DNA from: Limonium bicolor
Taxonomy: Eukaryota > Streptophyta > Magnoliopsida > Caryophyllales > Plumbaginaceae
Length of the DNA: 64,000 nucleotides
NCBI GenBank assembly: GCA_023374045.1
Contig: CM041776.1
Span: forward strand, 142,975,296-143,039,295
Reading direction: 5' to 3'
Position 1 is the stretch's first letter. The number at the start of each line of letters is the position of its first letter. The notes beneath the pieces are model-generated. The model made no database searches. It had not been told where the DNA came from and saw nothing but the letters and a program-made list of their open reading frames with translations. Both the position numbers and the translations under genes were made by a program. This document shows, piece after piece, positions 58,722 through 64,000 of the stretch.

Positions 58722-60560
58722 ATGCGTCGGACTCGATCTGCAGGAGAACCTATAGCTGAATTTCAGCCAGAGATCGAAAGAGTTCTCCACAGCAGGCGAC
58801 AACTACAGTTTGCCATGACGACCAGACAAACTCTGGGGGAGTACCAGCAACCATCAGTAGAAGGACGATCCTCTGCTATCGTCCTCCCTCAAGTGACGCA
58901 AGCTGAGCTCGACGCCTGGCAATTCAAGACGAGCTTCATCACCACTTTGTACCACCAGGGACAATTCAGCGGGCTTGACTCAGATGATGCCCCACACCAC
59001 ATCTCTGCATTCCTGGACTTCTGCAATACATTCAACAAGACGGGGAACCTGAATGAGCGCATTCGTCTACACTGTTCCCCTATTCTCTGAAAGACGGAGC
59101 GTCCAGGTGGCTAAGGAGTCTGCAACCGGGTAGCATCCACACTTGGGCTGACTTGGCAAACAAGTTCCTGGCGAAGTACTATCCACCGTCAAAGACAAGG
59201 GAAAGATCGCTGAAATCACAAACTTTGTCAAGAACCAGGTGAGTCCCTGTATGACTCTTGGGATAGATTCAAGGAGCTGCAGATTCTGTGCCCACACCAT
59301 GGTATGAGTAGCGAAGAACTAGTACTGTCATTCTTTAAGGGATTAAACGATTCAAACAAAAAGTACTAAGTTCCTCATCTGGAGGAAACTTTATGGCAAG
59401 AACTGGGGATGAAGCGATGGAGCTTTTGGACACCATGACCGCTAGTACCAGACAGTGGTGCAAGAACAAGGGGAGAGGTGAGCCAAAAGCAGGTATGTAT
59501 AATATTCCCCCACAGGATCATTTATCCGCTCAACTACAGCTCTTACTAAAGTTGTGGAAAGTTAGCTGTAAACCAGACGCAACAGCAAACCGCGAAGGCA
59601 GCTACTTCTTCGCCTTTCCTGAATCCTTGCTGTGAGAATTGTGGAGGAGCCCACGAAACGTTCAACTGTGAAGGTCCTAGCTATGCAGGTAACCCCGAAG
59701 AGCTAAAATCGATCAACAACAGACCAGTAACCCCTTATCCTAACAATTTCAATCAGAATAATTGGAGGAACAATCAACAACCTCCATGGAGGGGTAATGA
59801 TCAGTCTATAGGTAATTTTGGGTTCAACCAAAATAGACCACCTTACTTTAGACAGCAGGAGCAATCCCAAAATTCTCAAGGAGGCAGTGGTAAAATTGAG
59901 AATATGCTGGCAGAAATCCTTAAACAAGGCCAAACTACAAACTCCAGGATTGCCGAAATAGAAGCTAAACTTTCTGAACAAGCCGCTAAAAACGCTGATC
60001 AAGCTTCTATCAACCTGAGCCTAGAGAGGCAAATGAGTCAAATTTCACAACAGCTGGCACAGCGACCGACGGGGTCACTTCCCAGTCAGCCTGACCCTAA
60101 CCCAAGGGAGCATGCAAAAGCAGTAACTCTGAGAAGCGGCAAGGAACTAGTTTCTGATGTTCCAGAAGTTGAAGAAGATTTTAATAAGCCAGCTGAATCT
60201 CAACCTGAAGTGGAGGAAACAACAAATCCCAAGGAGAAGGAGTCTCCTGAATCTCTCACTATTAAACCTTCTCAACTCTCTTATAATCCTCCTATTCCAT
60301 TCCCTAACAGACTAAAGAAAAAGAACATGGACGAGCAATATGGGAAATTTCTTAATATCTTTAAGAAATTAACTATTAACATCCCTTTTTCTGATGCTTT
60401 GTCTCAAATGCCTATGTATGCTAAATTTATGAAGGATATTTTGTCTAACAGGCGTTCTTTGCTAGAGTCTGACACAGTCAAATTGACAGAAAGAGTATCT
60501 GCAGTTCTCCTGAAGAAGCTGCCACCCAAGTTAGGAGATCCGGTCTTCCCATCATTCCAT
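58722..60560 (+). pseudogene. gag: gag of Athila-type element (frameshifted)
   Basis: Starts at ATG 58722 (MRRTRSAGEP). The capsid region is visible as FLDFCNTFNKTGNLNERIRL, then after a frameshift near 59075 as ASRWLRSLQPGSIHTWADL and FLAKYYPPSK. More frame changes follow near 59210, 59345 and 59560. The CENCGGAHETFNC knuckle lies near 59632-59670. From about 59640 to 60560 one frame stays open: an Asn-rich linker, a coiled-coil-like stretch (IEAKLSEQAAKNADQ), acidic linker and LNIFKKLTINIPFSDAL typical of Athila gag-protease. At least four lesions. Confidence 0.88.
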
Positions 60561-61186
60561 GCGCTATCGAGAAGGTGGATTGTGGTAACGGTTTATGTGA
60601 TTTAGGAGCAAGTATTAATTTGATGCCTTTATCTATTTTCAAGAAATTAGGTGTAGGTCAATGTGCTCCCACATCTGTTCAGTTACAACTAGCAGACCGT
60701 TCCATAATTTATCCTAAAGGAAAAGTTGAGGACCTGGTAGTTTCTATTGATAAATTTATTTTCCCTGCTGATTTTCATCATTGATATGGAGGAAGATACA
60801 GATGTACCACTAATTTTGGGCAGACCGTTTATGAGAACTGCCCGCACTCTCATTGATGTGGAAGGAGGAAGATTATTCTAAGATTTCATGATGAGCAGGT
60901 TGTTTTCGACATGACACGCAACATGAAGCGTCCTGCCACTGTTCAATCCTGCTTTGCAATAGATGTTATTGACTCTTTAGTGCAGGAAACTATTTTAAGC
61001 AAAGAAGAGGAAATCCTGGAAAGATGTCTTATGGCATCTTGAAGCTGATGATGAGGATCCAGATATGGCCCTCATGGCTGAGGAGTTAAACAAAAGGCGG
61101 CCACACTTCCACAAGTACCAGCAGCAATTTGAGAAAGTCGAGCGAAGTGCTGACCGGCCAAGACCATCTATTGAAAACCTCCTACA
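60561..61186 (+). pseudogene. pol: protease region of Athila-type element
   Basis: A frameshift near 60540 precedes the protease. LCDLGASINLMPLSIFKKLG near 60595-60650 is the Athila aspartic protease site (DLGAS instead of DSGA). LILGRPFMRTA near 60813-60845 is the flap/C-terminal motif in another frame. Continues with EEEI and MAEELNK-type linker to reverse transcriptase. Broken by several indels and stops. Confidence 0.82.
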
Positions 61187-62700
61187 GTGGAGATGAAACC
61201 TCTTCCCTCTCATTTGAAATATTCTTTTCTTAATGAACCATCGGAATTACCTGTTATAATCTCTTCTGACTTGACAGGAACTCAAGAGAAGCAACTACTG
61301 GAGGTATTGCGCAATCACACATCAGCTATTGGTTGGTCGATAGCAGATATTAAAGGAATCAGCCCTCAGTTGTGTTCTCACCGAATCTATATGGAAGATA
61401 ACTACCGACCATTGGCTCAGCCTCAGCGACGTCTTAACCCAGTCCTAAAAGAGGTAGTTAAGAAAGAGGTAATCAAACTACTCGATGCAGGCATTATTTA
61501 CCCTATTTCAGACAGTAAATGGGTAAGTCCAGTTCAGGTAGTTACCAAAGAAAGGAGGAATAACTGTGGTTCCTAATGAAAAGGGTGAGCTGATTACCCA
61601 GCGCCCACTACAGGATGGCGGGTTTGTATTGATTATAGAAAGTTAAATGACGCCACTCGTAAGGACCATTTTCCATTACCTTTCATTGATCAAATGTTGG
61701 AAAGACTAGCTGGACATGACTACTCCTACTATGCTTTCTGGATGGCTTTTCAGGTTATTTCAAATCCCTATAGCTCCTGAGGATCAGGATAAGACAACTT
61801 TTACCTGTCCGTATGGAACCTATAGTTATAAAAGAATGCCATTTGGATTATGTAATGCTCCTGCCACGTTTCAACGTTGTATGATGGCCATCTTTGCTGA
61901 ATATTGAGAAATGCATTGAGGTTTTTATGGACGATTTTTGTTTTATGGTCTAACATTTGAATCCTGTCGAAAACCTTGATCTTGTGCTGTCCAGGTGTGA
62001 AGAAACCAATCTGGTGTTAAATTGGGAAAAATGCCACTTCATGGTTCGAGAAGGAATCGTCCTGGGCCACAAAATTTCTTCAAAAGGTATTGAGGTAGAC
62101 CGGGCTAAAGTCGAGGTAATTGAAAAGCTCCCACCACCATCTTCTGTTAGAGATATTCGTAGTTTTCTTGGACACGCAGGTTTTTATAGAAGATTCATTA
62201 AAGATTTTTCCAAAATCTCTAAACCTCTGTGTGATCTACTTGTAAAGGATGTTAAGTTCCATTTTTCTGAAGAATGTCTGAAAGCTTTTAATTTATTAAA
62301 AGAAAAGCTAATTTCTGCACCTGTCGTTGTGTCTCCTGATTGGTCACTCCCTTTTGAGATAATGTGTGACGCTAGTGATTACGCTGTGGGAGCCGTGTTA
62401 TGTCAAAGATTGATAAAATTCTTCGGGTAGTATATTATGCAAGTCGAACTTTAAATGATGCCCAGAAAAATTATGCGACCACAGAAAAAGAATTACTAGC
62501 TGTAGTTTTTGCTCTAGATAAGTTTCGATCTTATTTACTGGGTGGTAAAATTATTGTGCATACTGACCACTCTGCTCTTAAGTATTTGTTTGCTAAGGCA
62601 GAGTCAAAACCCAGGTTAATTAGGTGGATTCTCCTATTGCAAGAATTTGATATTGAGATCAGGGACAAAAAGGGACACAAAATGTGGTAGCTGATCATCT
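61187..62700 (+). pseudogene. pol: reverse transcriptase and RNase H of Athila-type element
   Basis: RT motifs in order: LKYSFLNEPSELPVIIS near 61210, SDSKWVSPVQVV near 61510, VCIDYRKLND near 61625-61650, [20 protein letters not shown] near 61803-61862 and FMDDF near 61924-61938. RNase [17 protein letters not shown] near 62360-62405, then a frameshift and [20 protein letters not shown] and [10 protein letters not shown] near 62480-62590. Frame changes near 61550, 61640, 61905, 62400 and 62685. Confidence 0.9.
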
Positions 62701-63960
62701 GTCCAGAATGGAGGCATCTGATGATGGGACTCCCATCAACGAGTCCTTCCGATGAGTCAGCATTTGCAGCAGAGTTGAGGATCCATGGTTTGCTGATATC
62801 GCTAACTACCTTGTTAGAAATTGTTCCAGCTGATATGACTTATCAGCAGAGAAAGAGGTTCTTTTCCATTGTCAAACATTATTTTTGGGATGACCCTTAT
62901 CTGTTTAAAGTCTGTGCAGATGGTATCATTAGGAGATGTGTCCAGAAGACAGAGGTCAGAAACATTCTCCTCCATTGCCATTCCAGAGAAGCCGGTGGAC
63001 ATCATGGCGCCACTCGAACCGCCGCAAAAATACTAGAATCAGGTTTTTTCTGGAACACCCTTCACAAGGATTGTCATGCGTTTGTTTCGACATGTGATCG
63101 GTGTCAAAGGCAAGGTAATCTATCTCGTCGGAATGAGCTACCACTGAATAACATGTTAGAAGTTGAGCTATTTGACGTCTGGGGTATTGATTTTATGGGT
63201 CCCTTTCCAAACTCTTTCGGTAATCTTTACATCTTAGTAGCTGTTGATTATGTTTCAAAATGGGCGGAAGCCCTTGCCTGTTCTACTAATGATGCTAAAA
63301 CTGTTGTGAAGTTCCTGAAGAAAAATATTTTCACTCGATTCGGCGTTCCTCGAGCCATAATCAGTGACGGTGGCTCCCATTTCTGTAACCGCCAGTTTGA
63401 AGCACTATTAAAGAAATATGGGGTTCGACATAAGGTTGCCTTACCCTACCATCCTCAAACAAATGGCCAGGCCGAAGTGACAAACCGAGAGCTCAAGTGG
63501 ATCTACAAAAGACGGTGAACTCTTCTCGTAAGGATTGGTCACTTAGATAGATGAAGCGCTCTGGGCCTACCGCACTGCTTTCAAGACACCAATTGGCATG
63601 TCTCCCTACAAGTTGGTTTTTGGAAGGCATGCCACTTGCCTGTGGAATTAGAATACAAGTCATATTGGGCCTTGAAAGCTCTTAATTTTGACCTACAGCA
63701 AGCCGGTGATAAACGCAAGTTCCAGTTGACAGAGTTGGAGGAACTCAGGAACGAATCTTACGAGAATGCTGTAATATATAAGGAACGTACCAAGCGCTGG
63801 CATGACAAGATGATTGCCAATCGAGAACTCAAGGTGGGGGACCAAGTCCTACTTTTCAACTCCAGGCTCAGATTCTTCCCAGGTAAGCTGAAATCATACT
63901 GGTCAGGGCCTTACCCTATTATTAGCATTTCCCCATTCGGTGCGATTGAACTCGCCAATG
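62701..63960 (+). pseudogene. pol: integrase of Athila-type element
   Basis: HHCC finger with [16 protein letters not shown] and CDRCQRQGN (about 62975-63110). DDE core: Asp in [10 protein letters not shown] near 63185, Asp in ISDGGSHF near 63361, Glu in [13 protein letters not shown] near 63455-63490. Frameshifts follow near 63500 and 63620. The C-terminal part (VGDQVLLFNSRLRFFPGKL, SGPYPI) lies near 63830-63925. No chromodomain, as expected for Athila. Any env-like third ORF would lie beyond the window. Confidence 0.9.
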
Positions 63961-64000
63961 CAAAGGGGAAACATTTAAAGTCAATGGGTCAAGAGTCAAG

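Overview
This window is repeat-rich nuclear DNA from a flowering plant, almost certainly a eudicot (the species cannot be named from the sequence). I see no ordinary single-copy host gene. Nearly every base belongs to LTR retrotransposons inserted into one another. Element ends were placed by TG...CA termini, 5-bp target-site duplications (TSDs), primer-binding sites (PBS), polypurine tracts (PPT) and, for two insertions, a second copy of the unoccupied target.

Host layer: a minus-strand Ty3/gypsy chromovirus, called element A. Its downstream LTR is 7924-10832 (its start lies left of the window), its internal region is 10833-17387, and its upstream LTR is 18231-18888 plus 53564-56684. Gag and pol are recognisable but carry several stops and frameshifts. 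Between the gag zinc knuckle and the protease lies an intact 252-codon AlkB-type 2-oxoglutarate/Fe(II) dioxygenase ORF (15556-14798). Gag contains two short plant-type introns. A third, about 1 kb candidate intron encloses the AlkB ORF, and removing it would join gag to protease in frame.

Inserted into the LTRs of A are: (1) a plus-strand Tekay/Del-like chromovirus (1-7923, left end outside); (2) solo LTR D (18889-53558 including nested DNA, TSD ACAAT); (3) an Athila-type element (56685 to beyond the window). Inserted into D are a minus-strand Tat/Ogre-like element with only a gag gene (20620-46410, TSD ATTTA, tRNA-Arg-type PBS) and solo LTR C (46577-51170, TSD TAGGT). Inserted into the Tat-like element are solo LTR E (24467-25972, TSD CTTTG) and a 14.6-kb LARD-like element B with about 4.4-kb LTRs and a 5.9-kb non-coding interior (30941-45562, TSD TTTAC).

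Two signals stand out. The first is the AlkB gene in a gypsy element together with its intron arrangement. The second is that every LTR family here (Tekay-like, A, B, C, D, Tat-like, E and Athila) carries a cluster of short dyad modules with a TCCG/CGGA or CCGG core, although the families are otherwise unrelated. Elements A, B, C and D also share LTR termini, and A and B share PBS and PPT type, so A could have mobilised the non-coding B, C and D families. All similarity statements are by eye; no alignment or database search was run.
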